DNA of 7,319 nt. Origin: an uncultured Clostridia bacterium. Lineage in GTDB: Bacteria > Bacillota_A > Clostridia > Christensenellales > CAG-138. The translations under genes were made by a program, and so were the position numbers. This document shows positions 1-5,837 of the stretch, in pieces. Location: positions 1-7,319 of the forward strand of contig CAMNHT010000062.1 of NCBI GenBank assembly GCA_946539625.1, written 5' to 3'. The notes beneath the pieces are model-generated. The model ran no database searches. It was not told the origin of the DNA and saw only the letters and a list, made by a program, of their open reading frames with translations. Numbering within the stretch: the stretch's first letter is position 1; the number at the start of each line of letters is the position of its first letter.

Positions 1-30
1 TGTTCACATTCCGTTTACGGTTCGGTGACA
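1..30. promoter_or_regulatory. Imperfect dyad upstream of the plus-strand operon
   Basis: TGTTCAC (1-7) pairs with GTGACA (25-30) with one bulged T, and a smaller palindrome CCGT-TT-ACGG (11-20) lies inside it. The dyad covers the likely -35 region of the promoter that reads into the first gene, so it could be a repressor site. It is short, imperfect and cut off by the window edge, so a chance dyad is quite possible. Confidence 0.25.
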
Positions 31-45
31 TTGTTCCTTTATAAT
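14..45 (+). promoter_or_regulatory. Putative sigma-A promoter of the plus-strand operon
   Basis: A perfect -10 hexamer TATAAT lies at 40-45, about 34 bases before the ATG at 79. The best -35 match is poor: TTTACG at 14-19 has a 20-base spacer, longer than the usual 17. Transcription would start near 52 and leave a short leader carrying the GGAGGT ribosome binding site at 65-70. The perfect -10 with a weak -35 suggests help from an activator or a modest promoter; this is inference. Confidence 0.45.
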
Positions 46-78
46 CAAGCCACATGACAGGAACGGAGGTGTATCCGA

Positions 79-822
79 ATGAAGCGAGAATGCAAGATCA
101 TCGCCGGATTTCTCGGGATCGTTCTGACGCTCGGCTGCGCAACGCAGGCGACGGTCATTGATTCCAGAACGGATACCGAAAAGATACAGATCGTCGGACA
201 GATCGAAACCGCCGCCCCGACGGAAGCGGTGCAAATGACCGCCGTGCCGCAGGCTTCTGCAGCCGTTTCGGAAACGGATGAATCGAACGCCGTCACGCCG
301 CAGCCCATCGTGGTAAGCGATCCCGCGACGCCGGAACCCACCGCGGTCCCGACCGAAGCGCCGACCGAGGAACCGACCGAGGAGCCGACGGCTGCGCCGA
401 CGCCGGAGCCGACGGCGACACCCGAGCCGAACCGGAGCGAGGCGGAACAGTTCTGCGACGTTGCAAGGTCGCTTCTGGACACGGAATACAGCCGCGGCGG
501 CACGAAGCCCGAAACCGGATTCGATCCGGGCGGATTCGTGTACTATTGCCTGAACAAGGTCGGCGTCAAGGTCCGGCACAAGACGAGCAAGGGCTATTCC
601 GAGTATGATGTCTGGCAGCGCGTGGATTCGATGGACGATCTCGAACCGGGCGATCTCTGCTTTTTCATGACGCCGGGCAACGACAGCGTGAACTGTGTCG
701 CGATCTATCTCGGCAGCGGGCAGATGATCTATCCGTCCTCGGGCGAAGGCAGGGTCATTACCAACAAGATCACGAGCAAGTACTGGACGGAGGCGTTCGT
801 GTTCGCACGGCGGGTATTCTGA
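79..822 (+). CDS. Lipoprotein with a catalytically degenerate NlpC/P60 domain
   Basis: A 247-residue exported lipoprotein. The start is ATG 79, with GGAGGT (65-70) eight bases upstream. Residues 1-19 form a signal peptide ending in LTLG before Cys20, the lipidation site. Residues 40-118 are a low-complexity linker rich in P, T, E and A that would span the wall. Residues 121-247 align by eye along their whole length with NlpC/P60 domains such as E. coli MepS, from the YSRGGT and GFVYYC region to the closing ARRVF. NlpC/P60 enzymes are papain-like peptidases that cut peptidoglycan stem peptides, using Cys, His and a third polar residue. Here the nucleophile position of the D-C-S-G motif reads D149-P150-G151-G152, the His before V-G-I-Y is Cys206, and the third residue (H in MIHA) is Tyr218. 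The fold is kept but the triad is gone, so a binding or regulatory role is inferred. It is the first gene of a three-gene operon. Confidence 0.9.
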   Translation: MKRECKIIAGFLGIVLTLGCATQATVIDSRTDTEKIQIVGQIETAAPTEAVQMTAVPQASAAVSETDESNAVTPQPIVVSDPATPEPTAVPTEAPTEEPTEEPTAAPTPEPTATPEPNRSEAEQFCDVARSLLDTEYSRGGTKPETGFDPGGFVYYCLNKVGVKVRHKTSKGYSEYDVWQRVDSMDDLEPGDLCFFMTPGNDSVNCVAIYLGSGQMIYPSSGEGRVITNKITSKYWTEAFVFARRVF

Positions 823-824
823 AC

Positions 825-1469
825 ATGGAACGGCGGATCGACCGGAAAACCTGGAACCGCGACGCGCACGACAGGCTGTTCGCGCGGCTTGAGGTGCCGT
901 TTTACAGCGTGACGTGGCGGCTGGACGTTACCGAAACGGCGGCGTATGCAAAGCGCCGCGGGATTTCGTTCTATTCCGTCATGATCTGGATCACAATGAA
1001 AGCGGTAAACGGCGTCGAAGCGTTCCGTTATGAACTGCGCGGCGACGAGGTATACCTTCTCGACCGGCGCAATCCGTCCTATACCTACCAATGGGACGAA
1101 GAGCTGTTCGGCATCTGCGGGATCGAATGGATCGACGGCGAGGACCCCGTATCGTTTGCGGCGCGGATGAAGGCGGCGGAAAGCGCGAACCCGTCCCCGA
1201 TCCCGACCGCCGAAGCGGACGAAGCCGGACACGACGTATATATCTCGTCGCTGCCGTGGATCGACTATACCCACGTTGCACAGGAATTTCCGCTTGACAA
1301 TACGGACAGCACGCCCCGCGTCATGTGGGGACGCTTTGAAACGGATGAGAAGGGCAGAAAAACGCTTTCCTACACCGTGCAGGTCAATCACCGCCTGATC
1401 GACGGGATCCACCTCCATCGGCTGAACGAAGGGCTCAACGGGGCAATTCAAGAACTGGAGGCGCTTTGA
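825..1469 (+). CDS. Chloramphenicol acetyltransferase-family (CatA-like) acyltransferase
   Basis: A 214-residue cytoplasmic protein, close to the roughly 220 residues of trimeric type A chloramphenicol acetyltransferases (PF00302), which move acetyl from acetyl-CoA to a hydroxyl. Family landmarks run in order: W10-x-R12 at the N terminus, LDVT at 33-36, SFYSV (48-52), the KAVN segment (59-62), ISSLPW (140-145), and the active-site motif N188-H189-x3-D193-G194-x-H196. H189 matches the catalytic His (195 in CAT III), and D193 and R12 match the pair that supports it. The usual H-H doublet is N-H here. His150 appears to sit where CAT III has Ser148, though I am less sure of that alignment. True drug resistance is doubtful: many distant members have unknown acceptors. 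The start ATG lies two bases after the upstream stop with only a weak GGCGGG before it, and its stop overlaps the next ATG. Confidence 0.85.
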   Translation: MERRIDRKTWNRDAHDRLFARLEVPFYSVTWRLDVTETAAYAKRRGISFYSVMIWITMKAVNGVEAFRYELRGDEVYLLDRRNPSYTYQWDEELFGICGIEWIDGEDPVSFAARMKAAESANPSPIPTAEADEAGHDVYISSLPWIDYTHVAQEFPLDNTDSTPRVMWGRFETDEKGRKTLSYTVQVNHRLIDGIHLHRLNEGLNGAIQELEAL

Positions 1470-2245
1470 TGGAACAGAAACAGAACATGAATTGGAAAAA
1501 ATGGCTGTCGAGAGGCGCGTTCGTTGTCAGCTGCATCGTCGTTGCCGTGCTGCTTTTGTTTGCTGCGGTCTACATGACGCTGCGCGTGCGCCGCGGATGC
1601 ACGTCGGGAAGCGGAATCACTGCGGAAGCGACGCCGACGCCGGAGCCCACGCCGCTGCCGGACCGCGTCTACTCCGCGGACAAGAATCCGCCCTATGCCC
1701 CGCCGCTTGACAAGCTGGACATTTCGCAGGGGCATCTGGACGAGTATTCCGAAGCCTTGTCCGACGTGACGCGCTGGATCGACCTGACGCCCGAGGGTGC
1801 GGAGGGCTTTACCGTGATCCGCAGCATCGACCTCGGCTGCTCGTACGTCGTTGAAAACGGCGCATACTACCGTCTCGGCGAGGGCGAGGACGGCAAGGGC
1901 GTCGTCGACGTGATGATCACCGATCTCGATCTCGATGACGAGCCGGACCTTCTCTACACCTATCATTTCGGCGCGAACGAGGATACATACAGCAAGGTCG
2001 GCTGGTTCCGCTTCATCACGCACACGTCGTCGCTTTCGGCGTTTTCCCAGAAGAACGGCTTTCTGTCGCTCCTCGAGGAGAACGGCAACTATATCCTGTT
2101 CCGCGCCGTGCGCGACGCAAACCTCGACACCGGCACGTTCGGGCTGACGCTCACGGAACGCCTCGGCGAGATCACCGAAACGATGGGCCGGATCGAGCTC
2201 ATCATGGATCCGCAGCCCACGCCGGAAGCAGGTGGGCTGTCGTAA
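1469..2245 (+). CDS. Membrane-anchored extracytoplasmic protein of unknown function
   Basis: A 258-residue protein I do not recognise. The start is ATG 1469, which overlaps the preceding stop as TGATG, with GGAGG upstream at 1456-1460. The in-frame TTG at 1466 is less likely. Residues 1-15 are basic, 16-38 form one hydrophobic helix, and basic residues follow (RVRR, 39-42). The helix lacks a convincing lipobox, so it looks like an uncleaved anchor, although C44 lies just after it. A T-P-E-P linker (51-66) follows, then a globular region (75-250). That region holds an acidic stretch TDLDLDDEPDLLYTY (151-165), which resembles the calcium-binding loops of FG-GAP-like or EF-hand-like repeats (D152, D154, D156, D157, D160). 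Translational coupling to the acetyltransferase suggests a shared pathway. Membrane topology with the bulk outside is inferred from the linker, which is the same kind as in the neighbouring lipoproteins. Confidence 0.8.
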   Translation: MEQKQNMNWKKWLSRGAFVVSCIVVAVLLLFAAVYMTLRVRRGCTSGSGITAEATPTPEPTPLPDRVYSADKNPPYAPPLDKLDISQGHLDEYSEALSDVTRWIDLTPEGAEGFTVIRSIDLGCSYVVENGAYYRLGEGEDGKGVVDVMITDLDLDDEPDLLYTYHFGANEDTYSKVGWFRFITHTSSLSAFSQKNGFLSLLEENGNYILFRAVRDANLDTGTFGLTLTERLGEITETMGRIELIMDPQPTPEAGGLS

Positions 2246-2249
2246 AAGG

Positions 2250-2269
2250 GTCCGGATGTGTTTCCGGAC
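2250..2269. repeat. Hairpin just after the plus-strand operon
   Basis: A perfect 7-bp stem, GTCCGGA (2250-2256) with TCCGGAC (2263-2269) and a 6-base loop, starts five bases after the stop codon at 2243-2245. No T-run follows, so it is not a standard intrinsic terminator. It could protect the 3' end of the transcript or belong to the adjacent palindromic element. Confidence 0.5.
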
Positions 2270-2270
2270 A

Positions 2271-2332
2271 GTAGGGACGACCATCGGTCGTCCGTTCCGC
2301 TGTGATCACGGACGGGCAATGCCCGTCCCTAC
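2271..2332. repeat. 62-bp nested palindromic element (GTAGGGACG...CGTCCCTAC)
   Basis: The outer arms GTAGGGACG (2271-2279) and CGTCCCTAC (2324-2332) are perfect inverted repeats. Inside are two perfect 8-bp hairpins that partly share the arm bases: GGACGACC/GGTCGTCC (2275-2293, loop ATC) and GGACGGGC/GCCCGTCC (2310-2328, loop AAT). The palindrome GTGATCAC (2302-2309) lies between them. The strand could fold either as one long outer stem or as two side hairpins. This resembles small non-coding palindromic repeats scattered between genes in some bacteria, but no second full copy is in the window. Confidence 0.7.
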
Positions 2333-2341
2333 AAAACTTCC

Positions 2342-2368
2342 TGAATGATAACGCAGTGATCAATTCAT
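2342..2368. repeat. Palindromic repeat module ending in AATTCAT
   Basis: TGATAAC (2346-2352) and GTGATCA (2356-2362) form a hairpin with one mismatch around a GCA loop. The flanks extend the symmetry (GAAT at 2343-2346, ATTC at 2363-2366), and the element ends in AATTCAT (2362-2368). It shares its plan, GCA loop and AATTCAT border with the modules at 7171-7220. Confidence 0.5.
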
Positions 2369-2373
2369 GCCAT

Positions 2374-2404
2374 GTAGGGGGCGACGTCCTCGACGCCCCG
2401 TTTT
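2374..2404 (+). repeat. GTAGGGG-type hairpin followed by a T-run
   Basis: GGGGCG (2378-2383) pairs with CGCCCC (2394-2399) around a 10-base centre, and TTTT follows at 2401-2404. The 5' end GTAGGG repeats the start of the element at 2271, so it may be a related palindrome. On the plus strand it could also act as a weak terminator ahead of the stronger one at 2417. Confidence 0.45.
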
Positions 2405-2416
2405 CCTTGTTTATGC

Positions 2417-2457
2417 AAAAAGGGTGTTAAGAATCGTCGTTTCTTAACACCCTTTTT
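2417..2457. terminator. Bidirectional rho-independent terminator between convergent operons
   Basis: A perfect 17-bp inverted repeat has arms at 2417-2433 (AAAAAGGGTGTTAAGAA) and 2441-2457 and a 7-base loop. The terminal A and T tracts supply a U-run in either direction. It lies 172 bases after the plus-strand operon and only four bases after the stop of the minus-strand L,D-transpeptidase gene, so it can end both transcripts. Confidence 0.92.
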
Positions 2458-2461
2458 CTGT

Positions 2462-4330
2462 TTACGGTTCCTCGGTTGTTTCCGCGTTCAGCAGCAGGTA
2501 CGGATTGCGCGGGTCGGGATCGGTCGGGTCCCAGCCGTAGCCGTTTTTGTCGGTATACGGCTCCTCCCAGATGACGGCGGGAGGCTTTTCGGGCGTCGGG
2601 CCCTTGTCCTTGATCACGCGTACGGTGACCTTGCCGGTCTCCGAAAAATCATAGATCCACTTCGCGTCCGCAACGGTCAGCCGCACGCATCCGTCCGAGG
2701 CGACCGTGCCGAGCTTTTCATATTTGTGCATGTCGCACATGTAATGTCCCTGATCGGCTTTCGACGCCTTGACGTTGATCGGCACCGAATGGAACAGATG
2801 ATGCGTTTTGAACCGGCTTGCGTAAAACCCGTAGCAGTGCGATTCCTCTGTGGTGCCGAGCTTCTTGTAGGTGTAGCGGTCGGTGATCTTATAGGTTCCC
2901 GTCGGCGTATCGTGGTTCTTTCGTCCGGACGAGCAGATCATGACGCGCAGTTCTTCCCAGTCGCCGTCTTTGCCTTCGTAGCCCACAACGCTTTGCGAGC
3001 CGATGTACACGACCAGCAGCTTATCGCCGTCCTTTTTGGGCGGCTCCGTCGGCGTATAGGCGGGCACGACGCAGACGGAAAGATCGACGGGAACCGCGTC
3101 CTGCGCAACGAAACCGGTTTCATCGCACGGATAGAAGCAGGGCTCCGTTCCGCCTGCGGAGCCGTAGGCGAAGTACGCCCCGTCCGAATTGCGCCGAACA
3201 ATGCCGGTAAAGCTCGATCCCGTAAAGCCGTTCCGCACGCGCACGGTATCCGGCAGCATGGACGCCGTGAACGGCGCGGGCGTTGCGGTCGGCGCGGGCA
3301 GGGAGGGATCGCGCTTCAGATAGGGATTGTCCGGATGCGGATCGGTCGGGTCCCAGCCGAACCCGTTCTCGTCGGTGTACGGCTCCTCCCAGATTACCGC
3401 GGGCGCGGCGGGCGGGACGGGACCTTCCCTGTCCGTGATCAGAACCGCAGTCTGATACGGCACGGCGGAGTTATCATAGATCCACTTTGCGTCCGCGACG
3501 GTCAGCCGCACGCAGCCGTCCGAAGCGCCGGTGCCGAGCTGTTCGTACTTGTGCATATAGACCATGCGGTGTCCGAGCTCGGGATCGCCGAACGCATCAT
3601 AGCTGATCGGGATCGAATGGAACAGATATCCGCGATAGAACCGGCAGGCGTACAGCCCGCAGCAATAATTGCCCTCCGTGCCGAGGCGCTTGAAATCGTA
3701 CGTTTCATAGATACGGTAATCGCCGCGCGGCGTGATGACGCCGGCTCGACCGGTCGAGCAGATCATGACGCGCTCCTCGATCCATTCGTCGTCCTCCGCA
3801 CGGAACGCGACGACGCTCTGCGTCGGGATATAAACCACGAGCTTCAGAAGTCCGTCCTGATGCGGCTTGTCGGATGGGGTATAGGTCGGTACGGCGCAGA
3901 CGGTTTCGGTCGGGAGCGTGCCGGGCGCGACCGTTCCCGCTTCATCGCAGGGATAGAAGCACGGGTCCGTTTCGCCCACGGTACCGTAGGCAAAGTACGC
4001 GCCGTCCTTTTCGCGGAGCAGCACACCCTCATGTTCGGTTTCGGAAAATCCCCTGCGTGCGCGAAGCGTGTCCGGCAGCGCCAAAGCCGCGAACGGCGCG
4101 GGCGTCGGCGTCGGAGTGGGCTCGGGCGTCGGTTCCGGCGTCGGCACTTCGGTGGGTTCCGGCGTCGGGACCGGGGAATCGGTCGGCACGGGTGTGACGA
4201 GCGTGATCGCGTCCTCGATTTCCGGCGCTGCGGTCAGTTCGGCGGTGACCGGCTCCGGGTCGGAGACGGGGATTTCCGTGCAGCCCGCAAGCAGCAGCAG
4301 CACGAACAGGATGGAAAGGATGCGTTTCAT
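2462..4330 (-). CDS. Lipoprotein with two tandem L,D-transpeptidase (YkuD) domains
   Basis: A 622-residue protein counted from ATG 4330, which gives the signal peptide MKRILSILFVLLLLAG and lipid-bearing Cys17. A TTG at 4348 would add six residues inside the upstream gene and is less likely. A T-P-E-P linker covers 45-79. Two homologous units follow, about 80-338 and 354-612. Each has an N-terminal segment with the DGAYFAYG and PCFYPCDE motifs, a YkuD domain, and a closing motif (AVIWEEPYTD ... NPYL). YkuD enzymes use a Cys to make 3-3 peptidoglycan cross-links or to attach wall proteins. Both units keep the active-site His (H238, H514, in LFHS) and the SDGCVR motif (C273/R275 and C548/R550), so both look active. 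Usual family members carry one domain and are about half to two-thirds this length. The gene starts four bases after the DUF1846 stop and lacks a clear ribosome site, so translational coupling is likely. A terminator follows directly. Confidence 0.93.
   Translation of the reverse strand: MKRILSILFVLLLLAGCTEIPVSDPEPVTAELTAAPEIEDAITLVTPVPTDSPVPTPEPTEVPTPEPTPEPTPTPTPAPFAALALPDTLRARRGFSETEHEGVLLREKDGAYFAYGTVGETDPCFYPCDEAGTVAPGTLPTETVCAVPTYTPSDKPHQDGLLKLVVYIPTQSVVAFRAEDDEWIEERVMICSTGRAGVITPRGDYRIYETYDFKRLGTEGNYCCGLYACRFYRGYLFHSIPISYDAFGDPELGHRMVYMHKYEQLGTGASDGCVRLTVADAKWIYDNSAVPYQTAVLITDREGPVPPAAPAVIWEEPYTDENGFGWDPTDPHPDNPYLKRDPSLPAPTATPAPFTASMLPDTVRVRNGFTGSSFTGIVRRNSDGAYFAYGSAGGTEPCFYPCDETGFVAQDAVPVDLSVCVVPAYTPTEPPKKDGDKLLVVYIGSQSVVGYEGKDGDWEELRVMICSSGRKNHDTPTGTYKITDRYTYKKLGTTEESHCYGFYASRFKTHHLFHSVPINVKASKADQGHYMCDMHKYEKLGTVASDGCVRLTVADAKWIYDFSETGKVTVRVIKDKGPTPEKPPAVIWEEPYTDKNGYGWDPTDPDPRNPYLLLNAETTEEP
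2495..3271 (-). repeat. Internal duplication, second L,D-transpeptidase unit
   Basis: This is the second of two homologous units within the gene (residues about 354-612). It matches the unit at 3317-4093 over its whole length, at a constant offset of about 274-276 residues. Similarity is also plain at the base level around the active-site motif, so the pair arose by in-frame tandem duplication. Confidence 0.85.
3317..4093 (-). repeat. Internal duplication, first L,D-transpeptidase unit
   Basis: This is the first copy of the duplicated unit (residues about 80-338), separated from the second by a short linker containing PAPTATPAP. It is more Cys-rich near the active site (C223, C224 and C229 in the segment before LFHS) than the second copy, so the units have begun to differ. 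Confidence 0.85.
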
Positions 4331-4334
4331 GACG

Positions 4335-5822
4335 TTAATTTTTGTCAAAGAGACGGTTCGTCTTGCGCTGCGGCTCGCAGGTCAGATTGATGCCGAGCCG
4401 ACGGTAGACCTCGAGGTCCACGCGCGAAAGCATGACGGTCGAGTGCGCTTCCAGCCCCTTGAGACTGCCGAGCGCTTTCATGGCGCGACCCGCCGTCGGA
4501 TTCATCGTTGCGCAGATAGAAAGCGCGTACAGAAGCTCGTCGCTGTGCAGACGCGGGTTTTCGCTGCCGAAATGGGTGGTTTTGAGCTCGCGGATCGGCT
4601 CCAGAACGATCGGCGCGATGAGGTCGATATCCGGCTGGATGCCGGCAAGCGCTTTCAGCGCGTTCATCAGCGCGCCTGCCGCCGCGCCCATCATGGTGCC
4701 GTTCTTGCCGGTGACCATTCTGCCGTCGGGCAGCTCGATCGCCATCGCCGCGCCGCCGGTTTCGTGATCGCGTTCGAGCGCCGCCGCGACGACCGGACGG
4801 TCCTTGACGGAGACGCCCGCGCGGGTCATCAGGTATTCCGCCTTGTCGACCTGCTCCCGGTCGATGAGACCGCGCTTGCACGCGCACGCCGCGCTGTAAT
4901 AGCGGCGGATGATCTCCTGACGGGCGGCGCTGCGCACCGCTTCGTCGTCCGTGATGCAGAAGCCGACCATGTTGACGCCCATGTCCGTCGGCGAATGGTA
5001 GGGCGATGTGCCGTAGATGTGCTCGAACATGGCGTTCAGCACCGGGAAGGACTCGACGTCGCGGTTGTAATTCGTCGTCGTCTGTCCGTACGCCTCGAGG
5101 TGGAACGGGTCGATGAGGTTTACGTCGTCCAGATCGGTCGTCGCCGCTTCATAGGCGAGGTTGACCGGATGCGATACGGGCAGGTTCCAGATCGGGAACG
5201 TCTCGAACTTTGCGTAGCCCGCGCGCACGCCGCGCGCATACTCCTGATAGACCTGCGAAAGGCACACGGCAAGCTTGCCGCTGCCCGGCCCCGGCGCGGT
5301 GACGACGACGAGGGGACGCGTCGTTTCCACAAATTGGTTTTTGCCGAAGCCGTCCGGGCTCAGAATGAGACCGGGATTTTGCGGATAGCCCGCGATCGGA
5401 TAGTGGAGATAGACCTTGACGCCGAGGCGGCGGAGCTTGTCCGCAAACGCGTCGACGGCGGGCTGGTTCGCATAGCGCGTGATGACGACGCCGGAAACGA
5501 GAAGTCCCTTCTTCCGGAACGCGTCGGTGAGCCGAAGTACCTCGCGGTCGTAGGCGATGTCGAGGTCGTTGCGGACCTTGTTGTGCTCGATGTCGCCCGC
5601 GTGGATCGCAATGATGATCTCGGAGGAATCCTTGAGCTGCTCCAGCATGCGGATCTTGCTGTCCGGCGCAAAGCCCGGCAGCACGCGCGCCGCGTGATAG
5701 TCGTCGAACAGCTTGCCGCCGAACTCCAGATACAGCTTGTCACCGAACTTCTGGATGCGCTCCAGAATTTTCTGCGACTGCATGCGAATGTACTTGTCGT
5801 TGTCAAACCCGATCTTTGTCAT
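4335..5822 (-). CDS. DUF1846 family protein (UPF0371)
   Basis: A 495-residue cytoplasmic protein with no signal peptide, of the usual full length for the DUF1846 family (PF08903), whose biochemical role is not established. Recognisable blocks run in order: EFGGKLFDDYHAARVLPGF (33-51), IHAGDIEHNKVRND (73-86), the YANQPAV segment (117-123), a P-loop-like APGPGSGKLA (176-185) after a hydrophobic strand, and the long conserved C-terminal half with TGKNGTMMGA (391-400). The APGPGSGK motif suggests nucleotide or phosphate binding; that is inference. The start ATG 5822 has AAGGGG eight bases upstream. The gene lies 15 bases after the glycoside hydrolase gene and four bases before the L,D-transpeptidase gene, so all three are probably co-transcribed. 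A soluble cytoplasmic protein between two exported wall enzymes is odd and may mean only shared transcription. Confidence 0.92.
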   Translation of the reverse strand: MTKIGFDNDKYIRMQSQKILERIQKFGDKLYLEFGGKLFDDYHAARVLPGFAPDSKIRMLEQLKDSSEIIIAIHAGDIEHNKVRNDLDIAYDREVLRLTDAFRKKGLLVSGVVITRYANQPAVDAFADKLRRLGVKVYLHYPIAGYPQNPGLILSPDGFGKNQFVETTRPLVVVTAPGPGSGKLAVCLSQVYQEYARGVRAGYAKFETFPIWNLPVSHPVNLAYEAATTDLDDVNLIDPFHLEAYGQTTTNYNRDVESFPVLNAMFEHIYGTSPYHSPTDMGVNMVGFCITDDEAVRSAARQEIIRRYYSAACACKRGLIDREQVDKAEYLMTRAGVSVKDRPVVAAALERDHETGGAAMAIELPDGRMVTGKNGTMMGAAAGALMNALKALAGIQPDIDLIAPIVLEPIRELKTTHFGSENPRLHSDELLYALSICATMNPTAGRAMKALGSLKGLEAHSTVMLSRVDLEVYRRLGINLTCEPQRKTNRLFDKN

Positions 5823-5837
5823 AATCCAAGCCCCTTA

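Noticed and set aside
825..1469. Acquired chloramphenicol resistance gene
   Set aside because: It is a distant family member, with base composition like its neighbours, locked into an operon, and no mobile element surrounds it.
2250..2269. Hairpin after the plus-strand operon read as an intrinsic terminator
   Set aside because: No T-run follows the stem; the structure at 2417-2457 is a far better terminator.
1448..2284. A 278-codon open frame on the minus strand opposite the membrane-anchored protein gene
   Set aside because: The plus-strand frame has a start with a ribosome site, a transmembrane helix and coupling to the upstream gene; the antisense frame is Arg-rich and has no comparable support.
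2726..4390. A 554-codon open frame on the plus strand opposite the L,D-transpeptidase gene
   Set aside because: It is antisense to two well-supported YkuD units, its composition is Arg-rich, and it shows no family motif. It also crosses the start of the real gene.
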